The notes: a model not told the origin generated them from the letters alone. A stretch of 64,000 nucleotides of DNA from Polaromonas sp. JS666 (GCF_900103405.1 NZ_FNHX01000001.1:859447-923446), one strand, 5' to 3'. Positions 20,885 to 30,659 are shown, counted from the stretch's first letter. Program-made: numbers and translations.

Positions 20885-21877
20885 ATGAAACGCCGTTCCC
20901 TTATTCAATCGGCGCTGGCCGGCGCCGCCTTGCCCCTGCTGGCAATTTCGGCCCTGCCCGCCTGGGCCCAAGGCGCCTGGCCTTCGGCCAGGCCCGTGGT
21001 CATCGTCGTGCCCTTTCCCGCGGGCGGCTCCACCGACATGGTGGCGCGTGCACTCGCGCTGCAGCTGCAGGCCAGGCTGGGCGGCAGCTTTGTGGTCGAC
21101 AACCGGCCGGGCGCCACCGGCACCATAGGCGCCGGCCAGGTCAAGCGTGCGCCCGCCGACGGCTACACGCTGCTGGTGTCCTCGCTGGGCGCTTTTGTCG
21201 TCGCGCCGCACCTGCTCAAAGGCGTGCCCTATGACGCCACCAAAGATTTCGACTACATCAGCGTGCCGGTGCAAGCGCCCAATGTGCTGGTCGCCAATGC
21301 CGCACGGCCCGAACGCAGCCTGGACGATGTGCTGGCGCTGCTGCGCAAGACGCCTGGCAAAGTCTCGTTCGCGAGTTCGGGCAATGGTTCGTCCGACCAC
21401 CTGTCGGCCGAGCTGTTCTGGCAGCAGTCCAAAACCGAAGGCGTGCACGTGCCCTACAAAGGCGGCGCCCCTGCGGTCAACGACCTGCTGGGCAACCAGG
21501 TCGACTTCTCGTTCCAGAACGTGAACGCCGTGCTGCCGCACATACGCGCGGGCAAGCTGCGCGCCATTGCCGTCACCGGCGACAAGCGCTCGCCCGTGCT
21601 GCCTGAAGTGCCCACCCTGGCCGAGGCCGGCGTGAAGGGCGCCGAGGTGTATTCGTGGCAAGGCATGGCCGCGCCCAAAGGACTACCGGCCGCCACCAAG
21701 AAGGCATTGAGCGATGCAGTCATTGCCGCCATGCAAGACCCCGAACTCAAAAAACGCATGCTGGACCAGGGGCTGGAAGTCGTCGCCAGCACGCCCGAAG
21801 AATTCACCGCTTTCCAGCAGCGCGAATGGGCGCGCTGGAAGACCTTGATAGAGACCCGCCGTATCACCGCCGATTGA
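20885..21877 (+). CDS. Tripartite tricarboxylate transporter receptor, Bug/TctC family (copy 3)
   Basis: Periplasmic receptor of 330 residues with signal peptide ending LPAWAQG. Signatures: ARPVVIVVPFPAGGSTDMVARALA, DNRPGATGTIGAGQVKRAPADGYTLL, VHVPYKGGAPAVNDLLGNQVD and EVPTLAEAGVKG. It starts 17 bases after the preceding dctP, so the two are probably co-transcribed, followed by the Gfo/Idh gene. No TctA or TctB partner is present. Ligand unknown. Confidence 0.94.
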   Translation: MKRRSLIQSALAGAALPLLAISALPAWAQGAWPSARPVVIVVPFPAGGSTDMVARALALQLQARLGGSFVVDNRPGATGTIGAGQVKRAPADGYTLLVSSLGAFVVAPHLLKGVPYDATKDFDYISVPVQAPNVLVANAARPERSLDDVLALLRKTPGKVSFASSGNGSSDHLSAELFWQQSKTEGVHVPYKGGAPAVNDLLGNQVDFSFQNVNAVLPHIRAGKLRAIAVTGDKRSPVLPEVPTLAEAGVKGAEVYSWQGMAAPKGLPAATKKALSDAVIAAMQDPELKKRMLDQGLEVVASTPEEFTAFQQREWARWKTLIETRRITAD

Positions 21878-21904
21878 GGCGCCGGGCCCAGCCCCCACAA
21901 AACC

Positions 21905-22966
21905 ATGCCCTTACCCTCCTCCCGGCGGCTGCGCGTTGCCGTCATAGGCGCGGGCCTCGGGTCCGCGCCGCATTTTCACAGCCTGCGGGACCTGGCCGGC
22001 GAAGCCGAGCTGGTTTATGTTTATGGCCGCAGCGCCGAACGGCTGGCGGCCGTGCAAGTGCCGGCCGGCGCGCGCAAGACCACGCGGCTGGAGGACATCC
22101 TCGAAGATGCCGGCATTGAAGCCGTGCTGGTGCTGACGCCGCCCAACACGCATCTTGAGACCGTGCAGCGCCTCGCGCGCGCGGGCAAACATGTGCTGGT
22201 CGAAAAGCCGCTGGAGATAGACCTGAACCGTGCCAACGCGCTGGTCGAGGCCTGCGAGCAAGCCGGCGTCACACTCGCCGTGATGCTGCAGCACCGCCTG
22301 CGCGAAGCGGCGGTGACGCTGCGCGCCTTGATCGCGTCGGGCGAACTGGGGCAGTTGGTGAGCGCCAGTGCCGCCGTGCGCTGGTGGCGGCCGCAGAGTT
22401 ACTACGATGAGCCCGGTCGCGGCACGCTGGCGCGTGACGGCGGCGGCGTGCTGATCACGCAGGCTATCCACACGCTGGACCTGCTGCTGGATTTGATCGG
22501 CATGCCGGCACGCGTGACCGGCACAGCGAGCACCAGTGCCGTGCACCGCATGGAAGGCGAGGACACGGCCGCCGCGCTGCTGCACTACGACAGCGGCGCG
22601 GTGGCGATTCTGCAAGCCACGACGGCGGCCTACCCGGGCTTTCCTGAGCGCCTGGAGTTCAACTTCACGCGCGGCACGGCGACGCTGGAAGGCGGCGAGA
22701 TGCGGGCTGCTTTCCAGGACGGCAGGAGCGTGAGCGCCGGTGGTCGCCAGGCCTCGGGCGGCGGCGCGGACCCCATGGCCTTCGACCATGCCGCGCACAA
22801 AACCGTGCTGCAGGATTTCATACGCGCGGTGAAAACCGGCACGGCGCCCGCCGTCAGCGGGCGCTCCGCGCTGGGTGTGCAACAAGTGATAGAAGCCGTC
22901 ATGGCATCGTCACGATCCGGCGCCGCGGTGGCCTTGCATTCGCAAGCGATTCTTCTCATGATGTAG
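21905..22966 (+). CDS. Gfo/Idh/MocA-family oxidoreductase
   Basis: NAD(P)-dependent dehydrogenase of 353 residues. The N-terminal Rossmann domain shows RVAVIGAGLGSAPHFHSL, VLVLTPPNTHLETVQRLARAGKHVLVEKPLEID with the invariant EKP motif, and the C-terminal alpha/beta domain contains GGGVLITQAIHTLDLLLDLIG with the usual catalytic-His helix. Family members oxidise or reduce sugars, inositols and related polyols. It follows the third dctP and Bug genes by short gaps, so it probably acts on the sugar derivative they import. The exact substrate cannot be assigned. Confidence 0.9.
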   Translation: MPLPSSRRLRVAVIGAGLGSAPHFHSLRDLAGEAELVYVYGRSAERLAAVQVPAGARKTTRLEDILEDAGIEAVLVLTPPNTHLETVQRLARAGKHVLVEKPLEIDLNRANALVEACEQAGVTLAVMLQHRLREAAVTLRALIASGELGQLVSASAAVRWWRPQSYYDEPGRGTLARDGGGVLITQAIHTLDLLLDLIGMPARVTGTASTSAVHRMEGEDTAAALLHYDSGAVAILQATTAAYPGFPERLEFNFTRGTATLEGGEMRAAFQDGRSVSAGGRQASGGGADPMAFDHAAHKTVLQDFIRAVKTGTAPAVSGRSALGVQQVIEAVMASSRSGAAVALHSQAILLMM

Positions 22967-23080
22967 CTGCGGGGCCGTCGTCCAGACGTGGCGGGCATGT
23001 GCAGCTATAAAACTCGTAGCAGTCAGGAAATTGCGTTATATTTGGCCCCGACAATAGAAGCTTTTTGCTTAACGACCACC

Positions 23081-23099
23081 TGTGACCGGATTGTGACCG
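23081..23099 (+). promoter_or_regulatory. Tandem TGTGACCG repeat upstream of HxlR-like gene
   Basis: TGTGACCG occurs at 23081-23088 and again at 23092-23099, an 11-base period (one helix turn), immediately before the GAGGAG ribosome site of the gene at 23113. It may be an autoregulatory site; this is inference from position alone. Confidence 0.35.
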
Positions 23100-23112
23100 A
23101 GGAGATGAGCTG

Positions 23113-23427
23113 ATGAGCGCCAAAGAAAATGCAGCGGTAGGCCAGCTACTTGAATTGCTGGAAGCACGCTATGCATTGCGCGTGTTGTGGGCGCTCAAAG
23201 ACGGCCATCCCCAGACCTTTCGCCTGCTGCAGGACAGTGTCGGCAACATCACGCCCAACACCCTCAACACCCGCATCAAGGAATTGCGCGCGGCCGGCCT
23301 GATCAGCCATGGCAATGAAGGCTACATCGTCACCACGCTGGGCGCCGACCTGCTCAAGCGACTGAACGACCTGCAGGCCTTCGCCGGCAAATGGGTACTC
23401 AGCCAGGCCAAAAAACCCAAGCCTTGA
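23113..23427 (+). CDS. HxlR-like winged-helix regulator (copy 1)
   Basis: Small DNA-binding protein, 104 residues. The order LLELLEARYALRVLWAL-KDGHPQTFRLLQDSVGNITPNTLNTRIKELRAAGLI fits an HxlR/MarR-like winged helix: helix 1, recognition helix around NTLNTRIKEL, then a wing containing HGNEGYIVTTLGADLL. The first cysteine found in redox-sensing HxlR proteins is absent, so any ligand or redox sensing is unclear. It resembles the protein at 26101-26436 (shared LL-RYALRVLW/RGTLRLLW and LKELR). A GAGGAG site precedes the ATG. It is convergent with the Bug gene at 23493 across a shared terminator. Confidence 0.85.
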   Translation: MSAKENAAVGQLLELLEARYALRVLWALKDGHPQTFRLLQDSVGNITPNTLNTRIKELRAAGLISHGNEGYIVTTLGADLLKRLNDLQAFAGKWVLSQAKKPKP

Positions 23428-23442
23428 ACTTCGCCGGTTCCA

Positions 23443-23475
23443 CAAAAAAAAGCGACCACCTGGTCGCTTTTTTTG
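23443..23475. terminator. Bidirectional terminator
   Basis: AGCGACCA at 23451-23458 pairs with TGGTCGCT at 23461-23468 with a 2-base spacer, flanked by eight A on the left and seven T on the right. It can end the HxlR-like gene on the plus strand and the convergent Bug gene on the minus strand. Confidence 0.92.
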
Positions 23476-23492
23476 TGGCGGGCTGCGCCCTC

Positions 23493-24524
23493 CTAATCCA
23501 CCGCCGCGCCCGAACGCTTCACCGCATCGCCCCACAGCGTCATGTTGCTCGCAATGTGTCTGGCCAATTCTTCCGGCGTGCCGGGCGCGGCCTCGGCGCC
23601 GCGCGACTGCAATTGCGCGCGCAACTCAGGATCGGCCAGTGCCTTGTGGATCGCATCGTTCAGCCGGTTGACGATGGGGCGCGGCGTTCCGGCCGGTACA
23701 AAAATCGCGTCCCATGCGCTCACGTCAAAGCCGGCCAGGCCCGACTCCGCGATGGTGGGCAGCTCGGGCCAGCCCGCGACGCGCGTGGCCGTGGTCACCG
23801 CCAGCGGTTTGACGCGGCCGCCCTTGGCCTGGGGCGCGGCATTGGGCATGACCTCGATCATCATGTCGACCTGCCCGCCCATCAGGTCGGTCATGGCCTG
23901 CGCGCCGCCACGGTAGGGAATGTGCACCACCGCCAGGCCCGCGCGCGATTTGTAGATCTCCCCGGCCAGGTGCGAGGTCGTGCCGTTGCCGGCCGAGCCG
24001 AAGGTGTATTTGCCCGGATTGGCCTTGAGCAGTTTGGTGAGCTCGGCCATGGAGTTGACCTGCAGCGTGGGCCGCACCACCACCATGGCCGCGATGCGCG
24101 TGAGCTGGCTCACCGGCTCGAAGTCGCGCACGCTGAAACCCGGCGACTTGTAGATCGCATGGTTGATGGCATGCGTGCCGTTGGTGCCGTAGAGCAGCGT
24201 ATAGCCGTCGGCCGGCGCCTTGGCCGCGGCCGCGCTGCCCACGTTGCCGCCGGCGCCGCCCAGGTTTTCCACCACGATGGGCTGGCCCAGTTCCTTGGCG
24301 GCACGCAGCATGACCAGGCGTGCCAGCGTGTCACCGCCGCCGCCGGCCGGAAAGGGCACGATCAGCTTGATGGGTTTGTTGGGATAAGCCGCGGCCGGCT
24401 GGGCCTGGGCGGAAGGCGCCATCAGGGCCAGCGCGGCCATAGCCGTGCAGGCCTGGAACAAGCGGCGAAGCAGGAAAGCCGACAACGGCGGGCGATGGGG
24501 AACATGGCGAAGCGGCAAATTCAT
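23493..24524 (-). CDS. Tripartite tricarboxylate transporter receptor, Bug/TctC family (copy 4)
   Basis: Periplasmic receptor of 343 residues. The N-terminus is a long signal peptide with a basic region and hydrophobic core ending APSAQAQ. Motifs: NKPIKLIVPFPAGGGGDTLARL, ENLGGAGGNVGSAAAAKAPADGYTLLYGTNGTHAINHAIY, VHIPYRGGAQAMTDLMGGQVDMM and ELPTIAESGLAG. The ATG at 24524 has a perfect AGGAG site; the frame's earlier start at 24557 has none. It diverges from a GntR regulator across two palindromic operators, so it is likely controlled by that regulator. Ligand unknown. Confidence 0.94.
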   Translation of the reverse strand: MNLPLRHVPHRPPLSAFLLRRLFQACTAMAALALMAPSAQAQPAAAYPNKPIKLIVPFPAGGGGDTLARLVMLRAAKELGQPIVVENLGGAGGNVGSAAAAKAPADGYTLLYGTNGTHAINHAIYKSPGFSVRDFEPVSQLTRIAAMVVVRPTLQVNSMAELTKLLKANPGKYTFGSAGNGTTSHLAGEIYKSRAGLAVVHIPYRGGAQAMTDLMGGQVDMMIEVMPNAAPQAKGGRVKPLAVTTATRVAGWPELPTIAESGLAGFDVSAWDAIFVPAGTPRPIVNRLNDAIHKALADPELRAQLQSRGAEAAPGTPEELARHIASNMTLWGDAVKRSGAAVD

Positions 24525-24583
24525 CGTGTCTCCTGGGAAATGCGTGCACCGGGGCAAGGCATAAAATTCTTAGTGATCTTATT

Positions 24584-24599
24584 TTATTGCACGCAATAA
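24584..24599. promoter_or_regulatory. GntR operator candidate, site 1
   Basis: Inverted repeat TTATTGC-AC-GCAATAA in the divergent region between the Bug receptor gene and the GntR gene. A near copy lies exactly 52 bases to the right, five helical turns away, so both would face the same side of the DNA. Confidence 0.7.
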
Positions 24600-24635
24600 C
24601 ATCGGCAAATAGCTAGTTAACCCTAGGTTACGCCA

Positions 24636-24651
24636 TTTTTGCATGCAATAA
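24636..24651. promoter_or_regulatory. GntR operator candidate, site 2
   Basis: Inverted repeat TTTTTGC-AT-GCAATAA, sharing TTGC-N2-GCAATAA with site 1 at 24584-24599. It ends 26 bases before the chosen ATG of the GntR gene. Confidence 0.7.
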
Positions 24652-24677
24652 TTTCAAAACTATTCCACCAGAATCCT

Positions 24678-25379
24678 ATGTCCTCACAGATCGACTACAC
24701 CACCAACGAGTTGAGGCGAAGAATCCTCAGCGGCCAGGCAGCGCCCGGCGAACGCATGGTGGAACTCGAGCTCTCCGCCCAGCTGGCAGTGTCTCGCACA
24801 CCCATACGCATCGCACTCGGTGAGCTTGAAAAAGAAGGCCTGCTGGAGCGCCTGCCGACGCGCGGCTTTCGCGTGCGGCAGTTCAGTGTGGACGAGATCG
24901 CCAACGCTGTCGATGTGCGCGGCGTGCTCGAAGGCATGGCGGCGCGGCAGGCAGCCGAGCGCGGCATCAACCCCGAGACCCAGGCAGAGCTGCAGGCCTG
25001 CATAGACGAGGGTCGTCTGCTGCTGGAGAAGGCCGCTGCCGCCGGCCATGTGATCGACGCGGCCCGCTGGGTGCCCATGAACGCGCGCTTTCACGCCGCG
25101 CTGGTGGCCGCCGCCGGCAACAGCACGCTGGTTTCGGCCCTCGCGCATGTGAGCAAAACCCCCATGGCCGGGGCCGGCGCGCTAAGCCTGAATGGCTCGC
25201 TGCCGCTGCTGGAGTTCGGCTTCATCCAGCGCGCCCAGAGCGACCATGAAGACGTGCTGGCCGCCCTGCTGGCCGGCGAAGGCGCGCGCGCCGAGGCGCT
25301 GACGCGCGAGCACGCCCACCGCAGCCGCGACAACAAGCGCGAACTCATGGCCCGCCTGCAAAAACGCGCGGCAGCTTGA
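24678..25379 (+). CDS. GntR-family regulator, FCD subfamily (second copy)
   Basis: Transcription factor of 233 residues. The winged helix covers about residues 5-70 (LRRRILSGQAAPGERMVELELSAQLAVSRTPIRIALGELEKEGLLERLPTRGFRVRQFS) and an FCD domain follows (ANAVDVRGVLEGMAARQAAERG, MNARFHAALVAAAGN, QSDHEDVLAALLAGEG). The ATG at 24678 opens the domain normally; the frame's earlier ATG at 24639 falls inside operator site 2. It diverges from the Bug receptor at 23493-24524 and probably controls it. Its stop is one base from the stop of the convergent carboxymuconolactone-decarboxylase-like gene. Confidence 0.92.
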   Translation: MSSQIDYTTNELRRRILSGQAAPGERMVELELSAQLAVSRTPIRIALGELEKEGLLERLPTRGFRVRQFSVDEIANAVDVRGVLEGMAARQAAERGINPETQAELQACIDEGRLLLEKAAAAGHVIDAARWVPMNARFHAALVAAAGNSTLVSALAHVSKTPMAGAGALSLNGSLPLLEFGFIQRAQSDHEDVLAALLAGEGARAEALTREHAHRSRDNKRELMARLQKRAAA

Positions 25380-25380
25380 G

Positions 25381-25971
25381 TCATTCCCTTGCCGGCCAGC
25401 GCGCCGCCCAGGGCTCCAGCGGCACGCGCGCCGCATTGCACACATAGCTGATCGCGTGGTACCAGCCGGCCAGCATCAGCAGTTCTATGAGCTGGGGCGG
25501 CGACCACAGGGCCGCCAGTTCCTGCCATAGCGCATCGCTGACCGTGCTGCGGTCATGCAGCTCATCGACCAGTTCCAGCAAGAGCTTGTCTCGGTGCGCC
25601 AGGCCGCGTCCATCCGATGCCGGATCGGCAATCGCGGCCGTGTCCGCGTCGCTGAAACCCGCCGCCCGGCCGAAGGCGCTGACGTGCACACCCCACTCGT
25701 ATTCCGCCCCGCAGCGCGCGCAGACGCGATTGATCACCACCTCGCGGTCGCGCAGGGACAGGCTGGCGCTGCGGCCGAGCAAGTAGCCGCCCCATGACGG
25801 CATACGTTCGGCCAGCCCGGGATTGACGGCCAACACACGAAACAGCGCCAGCACATTGGGCGCCCCGGGCGGCGTGATCTTCTTGAGCAGCGCATCCTGC
25901 TCCAGGGTGTAGGGCGGCTCCAGCGGCGTGATGCGTGGTTCAGGGGCCGTGGTGTTTATCGTCGAAGTCAT
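25381..25971 (-). CDS. Carboxymuconolactone decarboxylase-like (AhpD fold) protein
   Basis: Protein of 196 residues in the carboxymuconolactone decarboxylase/AhpD-like family. The signature segment SLSLRDREVVINRVCARCGAEYEWGVHVSAFGRAAG contains a Cys-x2-Cys pair followed by His, and the C-terminal LIELLMLAGWYHAISYVCNAARVPLEP is the second family helix. Such proteins are either gamma-carboxymuconolactone decarboxylases or CxxC peroxidase-like redox proteins; length and the CxxC favour the latter general group, but the substrate is unknown. The ATG at 25971 has an AGGAG site. It diverges from an HxlR-type regulator across two near-identical palindromes, so it is probably that regulator's target. 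Confidence 0.85.
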   Translation of the reverse strand: MTSTINTTAPEPRITPLEPPYTLEQDALLKKITPPGAPNVLALFRVLAVNPGLAERMPSWGGYLLGRSASLSLRDREVVINRVCARCGAEYEWGVHVSAFGRAAGFSDADTAAIADPASDGRGLAHRDKLLLELVDELHDRSTVSDALWQELAALWSPPQLIELLMLAGWYHAISYVCNAARVPLEPWAARWPARE

Positions 25972-26004
25972 GCTGATAAGGCTCCTCGTATTGAAAGCTT
26001 GGAT

Positions 26005-26027
26005 TTCGCTACGGATTTCGTAGCGAA
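26005..26027. promoter_or_regulatory. HxlR operator candidate, site 1
   Basis: Perfect 9-bp arms TTCGCTACG and CGTAGCGAA around a 5-base spacer (GATTT). A second copy is centred 33 bases away at 26039-26059. Confidence 0.8.
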
Positions 26028-26038
26028 TGGCAACTATA

Positions 26039-26059
26039 TCGCTACGCATTCCGTAGCGA
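26039..26059. promoter_or_regulatory. HxlR operator candidate, site 2
   Basis: Perfect 8-bp arms TCGCTACG and CGTAGCGA around a 5-base spacer (CATTC). It matches site 1 (26005-26027) in arm sequence and spacer length; the 33-base centre spacing is about three helical turns. Confidence 0.8.
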
Positions 26060-26087
26060 CCGTCGCGAACACGACAGGCGCAGCCCC

Positions 26088-26093
26088 TACAAT
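26088..26093 (+). promoter_or_regulatory. -10 box of the HxlR-type gene, probably leaderless
   Basis: TACAAT ends 7 bases before the ATG at 26101. Transcription normally starts about 7 bases after a -10 box, which would put +1 at or one base before the A of the ATG. Confidence 0.5.
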
Positions 26094-26100
26094 CCGGGGC

Positions 26101-26436
26101 ATGACTTCCACGCTCCCCCTTCCCGGTAAACCGGTCCGCGGCTCCGCCACGGGCCGGCCCGTGATGGCGTTGCTGGACCTGCTGGGCCGCCGCGGCACGC
26201 TGCGGCTGCTGTGGGAGCTGCGTGATGGGCAGGCGCAAAATTTCCGGCAATTGGCAGCAAGCGCCGGGAACATGTCGCCTTCGGTCATGAACGACAGGCT
26301 CAAGGAGTTGCGCGAAGCGCGGCTGGTCGAACTCGGGAGCGGCGGCTACGGCCTCACCGCCACGGGCAGCGGCCTGCTGCACAAGCTCAAACCGCTCCAC
26401 CAGTGGGCAGAAGAATGGGCCGCCCAGGACGCATAA
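26101..26436 (+). CDS. HxlR-family winged-helix regulator (copy 2)
   Basis: Regulator of 111 residues. Winged-helix pattern: PVMALLDLLGRRGTLRLLWELRDGQAQNFRQLAASAGNMSPSVMNDRLKELREARLVELGSGGYGLTATGSGLL. It lacks the N-terminal redox Cys of HypR-type proteins. The ATG at 26101 lies 7 bases downstream of a TACAAT box and the transcript may be leaderless. It diverges from the carboxymuconolactone-decarboxylase-like gene with twin palindromic operators between them, the typical arrangement of an autoregulated HxlR repressor and its target. Confidence 0.88.
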   Translation: MTSTLPLPGKPVRGSATGRPVMALLDLLGRRGTLRLLWELRDGQAQNFRQLAASAGNMSPSVMNDRLKELREARLVELGSGGYGLTATGSGLLHKLKPLHQWAEEWAAQDA

Positions 26437-26499
26437 GCCAAGCCGGCCGCCCGGCCTCCCGGCGGCCAAAACTTTCGTAGCCAAAACTGAAGCCCTTGT

Positions 26500-26527
26500 C
26501 TTGAAAAGGGCTTTGCCATCCCCAGTT
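26500..26527 (+). promoter_or_regulatory. Sigma-32 heat-shock promoter of grpE
   Basis: CTTGAAA at 26500-26506 and CCCCAGTT at 26520-26527 with a 13-base spacer match the sigma-32 consensus (CTTGAAA, N11-16, CCCCATNT). The site is 34 bases before the grpE ATG. Confidence 0.85.
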
Positions 26528-26561
26528 GGGAACCTTACCAACACCAACCCTGTTGCCTCGC

Positions 26562-27122
26562 ATGTCTGAAAACAAACAACCCGAACAAAATCAAAACCTT
26601 AGCGGTGAACCCAGCCCTGAAGAGCTGGAAGCGGCGCAGGCCGCCAACGAATTTGACGCGCTGACCGTGGCCCAGGCCGAAGTCGCCACGCTACAGGCCA
26701 AAAACACCGAGCTGGCCGACAGCTACCTGCGCGCCAAGGCCGAGACCGAAAACGCTCGCCGCCGCGCCGACGAGGACGTCGCCAAGGCCCGCAAGTTCGC
26801 GCTGGAGAGTTTTGCCGAAAGCCTGCTGCCTGTGGCCGACAGCCTGGAAGCCGGCCTGGCCATCAAGGAAGCCACGCCCGAGCAGATCCGCGAAGGCGCC
26901 GAAGCCACGCTCAAGCAGCTCAAGAGCGCGCTCGAGCGCAACAAGGTGGTGGCGATCGACCCCGCCGCAGGCACCAAGTTCGACCCCGCCCAGCACCAGG
27001 CCATCAGCATGGTGCCGGCCGACCAGGAAGCCAACACGGTGGTCAGCGTGCTGCAAAAAGGCTATCTGATCGCCGAGCGCGTTCTGCGCCCCGCCCTGGT
27101 CACGGTGGCAGCCCCCAAATAA
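26562..27122 (+). CDS. grpE: Nucleotide exchange factor GrpE
   Basis: Co-chaperone that releases ADP from DnaK. The 186-residue protein has an acidic, Gln-rich N-terminus, a long coiled-coil helix (about residues 35-100, [34 protein letters not shown]) and the C-terminal beta-domain with [44 protein letters not shown], which is diagnostic. The ATG at 26562 gives the usual length. It opens the heat-shock block with dnaK and dnaJ; hrcA, often next to grpE, is absent from this side and replaced by an HxlR gene. Confidence 0.97.
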   Translation: MSENKQPEQNQNLSGEPSPEELEAAQAANEFDALTVAQAEVATLQAKNTELADSYLRAKAETENARRRADEDVAKARKFALESFAESLLPVADSLEAGLAIKEATPEQIREGAEATLKQLKSALERNKVVAIDPAAGTKFDPAQHQAISMVPADQEANTVVSVLQKGYLIAERVLRPALVTVAAPK

Positions 27123-27156
27123 ACACCCGGCAAGAATGCAAAAACATGTTGAGGCC

Positions 27157-27180
27157 CTTGAAGCCCATCAACTTACCCAC
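27157..27180 (+). promoter_or_regulatory. Candidate sigma-32 promoter of dnaK
   Basis: CTTGAAG at 27157-27163 is followed after 12 bases by CCCAC at 27176-27180, a weaker match to the sigma-32 pattern than the grpE site. It lies about 95 bases before the dnaK ATG in a 151-base intergenic region. Confidence 0.5.
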
Positions 27181-27273
27181 AAGTTATCAACATAGTCATT
27201 CACAGCGGCCAGGGACAGACCCCGGCCACACCACTTTTAATCTTCACGAATCAAAAAAGCAGGAGTAAATATC

Positions 27274-29217
<1,944 letters not shown>

Positions 29218-29269
29218 GCGCCCTAAGGCAACAAGCCCCGCATTGGCGCGATAACTGCATGCAAAGGCA

Positions 29270-29341
29270 GGCGGCACAGGCGGATGCAAAAGGCGGAAAC
29301 CAGGAGCAATCCCGGCTTTCCGCTTTTGCGCATCTGCCGCC
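29270..29341 (+). ncRNA. Long imperfect RNA hairpin between dnaK and dnaJ
   Basis: Outer arms GGCGGCA (29270-29276) and TGCCGCC (29335-29341) enclose inner arms of 16-17 bases, 29284-29299 with 29317-29333 (ATGCAAAAGGCGGAAA against TTTCCGCTTTTGCGCAT, with small bulges). It could act as a processing or mRNA-stability element that sets the dnaK to dnaJ ratio. No T-run follows, so it is not a simple terminator. Whether it forms an independent RNA is unknown; the type label is the nearest available. Confidence 0.45.
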
Positions 29342-29416
29342 ACCCGCGAATGCCCGGTTTGACCGCCCGCTTTCCGGCTGACCCGACGACCCGATCAACG
29401 AAGACCCTGAGCTGCC

Positions 29417-30559
29417 ATGGCCACCAAAAAAGACTATTACGACACACTGGGCGTTCCCAAGAATGCCAGTGACGAGGACATCAAGAAAGCGTATCGCAAG
29501 CTCGCGATGAAGCACCACCCCGACCGCAACCAGGGGGATGCATCCAAGGTCGCCGAGGAAAAATTCAAGGAGGCCAAAGAGGCCTACGAGATGCTCTCCG
29601 ACGAGAACAAACGCGCGGCCTACGACCAGTACGGCCATGCGGGCGTGGACCCGAATATGCGCGGCGGCCCCGGCGCCGAGGGCTTCGGCGGCTTTGCCGA
29701 AGCCTTTGGCGACATCTTCGGCGACGTGTTCGGCGGCCAGCGCGGCGGCCAGCAGCGCGGCGGGCGCCAGGTCTACCGCGGCGGCGACCTCAGCTATGCC
29801 ATGGAAATCACGCTTGAGGAAGCGGCCCACGGCAAGGAAGCGCAGATCCGCATCCCGAGCTGGGACGACTGCAACACCTGCCACGGCAGCGGCGCCAAAC
29901 CCGGCACCAAGGTGGTGACCTGCACCACCTGCCACGGCCACGGCGTGGTGCAGATGCGCCAGGGCTTTTTCAGCGTGCAGCAGACCTGCCCGCAGTGCAA
30001 GGGCACGGGCAAGCTGATCCCCGAACCCTGCGTGACCTGCCACGGCGTGGGCAAGACCAAGAACAACAAGACGCTGGAAGTGAAAATTCCCGCGGGCATA
30101 GACGACGGCATGCGCATACGCTCGACCGGCAACGGCGAGCCCGGCACCAACGGCGGCCCGCCCGGCGATCTCTACATCGAGATCCGCCTCAAGAAGCACG
30201 ACATCTTCGAGCGCGACGGCGACGACCTGCACTGCGCCGTGCCCATCAGCTTCACCACTGCCGCGCTGGGCGGCGAGATCGAGGTGCCGACCCTGGCCGG
30301 CAAGGCCGCCATCGACATCCCCGAAGGCACGCAGGCCGCCAAGCAGTTCCGCCTGCGCGGCAAGGGCATCAAGGGCGTGCGCTCCAGCTACCCCGGCGAC
30401 CTGTACTGCCACATCACCGTGGAAACACCGGTCAAACTCACCGAGCACCAGCGCAAGCTGCTCAAGGAACTCGATGAGTCGCTGAAAAAAGGCGGCGCCA
30501 AACATTCACCCAGCGAAGAAGGCTGGGCCGACAAGCTCAAGAGCTTCTTCAGCGCCTGA
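29417..30559 (+). CDS. dnaJ: Co-chaperone DnaJ (Hsp40, type I)
   Basis: Stimulates DnaK ATPase and delivers substrates. The 380-residue protein has a J domain ([36 protein letters not shown] with the HPD triad near residue 33), a Gly-rich linker, and four zinc-binding CxxCxGxG motifs ([32 protein letters not shown]), then the C-terminal substrate-binding domains. It follows dnaK after 199 bases that contain a long hairpin. Confidence 0.99.
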   Translation: MATKKDYYDTLGVPKNASDEDIKKAYRKLAMKHHPDRNQGDASKVAEEKFKEAKEAYEMLSDENKRAAYDQYGHAGVDPNMRGGPGAEGFGGFAEAFGDIFGDVFGGQRGGQQRGGRQVYRGGDLSYAMEITLEEAAHGKEAQIRIPSWDDCNTCHGSGAKPGTKVVTCTTCHGHGVVQMRQGFFSVQQTCPQCKGTGKLIPEPCVTCHGVGKTKNNKTLEVKIPAGIDDGMRIRSTGNGEPGTNGGPPGDLYIEIRLKKHDIFERDGDDLHCAVPISFTTAALGGEIEVPTLAGKAAIDIPEGTQAAKQFRLRGKGIKGVRSSYPGDLYCHITVETPVKLTEHQRKLLKELDESLKKGGAKHSPSEEGWADKLKSFFSA

Positions 30560-30581
30560 ACGTTTTTTGCCCAGACCCCAA

Positions 30582-30608
30582 AATGCCGGACCTGTTCCGG
30601 CATTTTTT
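30582..30608 (+). terminator. Terminator after dnaJ
   Basis: AATGCCGGA at 30582-30590 pairs with TCCGGCATT at 30596-30604 and is followed by further T. It closes the heat-shock block 22 bases after the dnaJ stop. Confidence 0.92.
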
Positions 30609-30659
30609 ATGCCCGGCCGAAAAGCTGCGGCTGTTGTTTTTGCCAACAAGACGCACACC

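Noticed and set aside
27176..27195. DnaA-box-like TTATCAACA between grpE and dnaK
   Set aside because: One mismatch to the consensus, isolated, and no other replication-origin features nearby; more likely chance in an A/T-rich leader.
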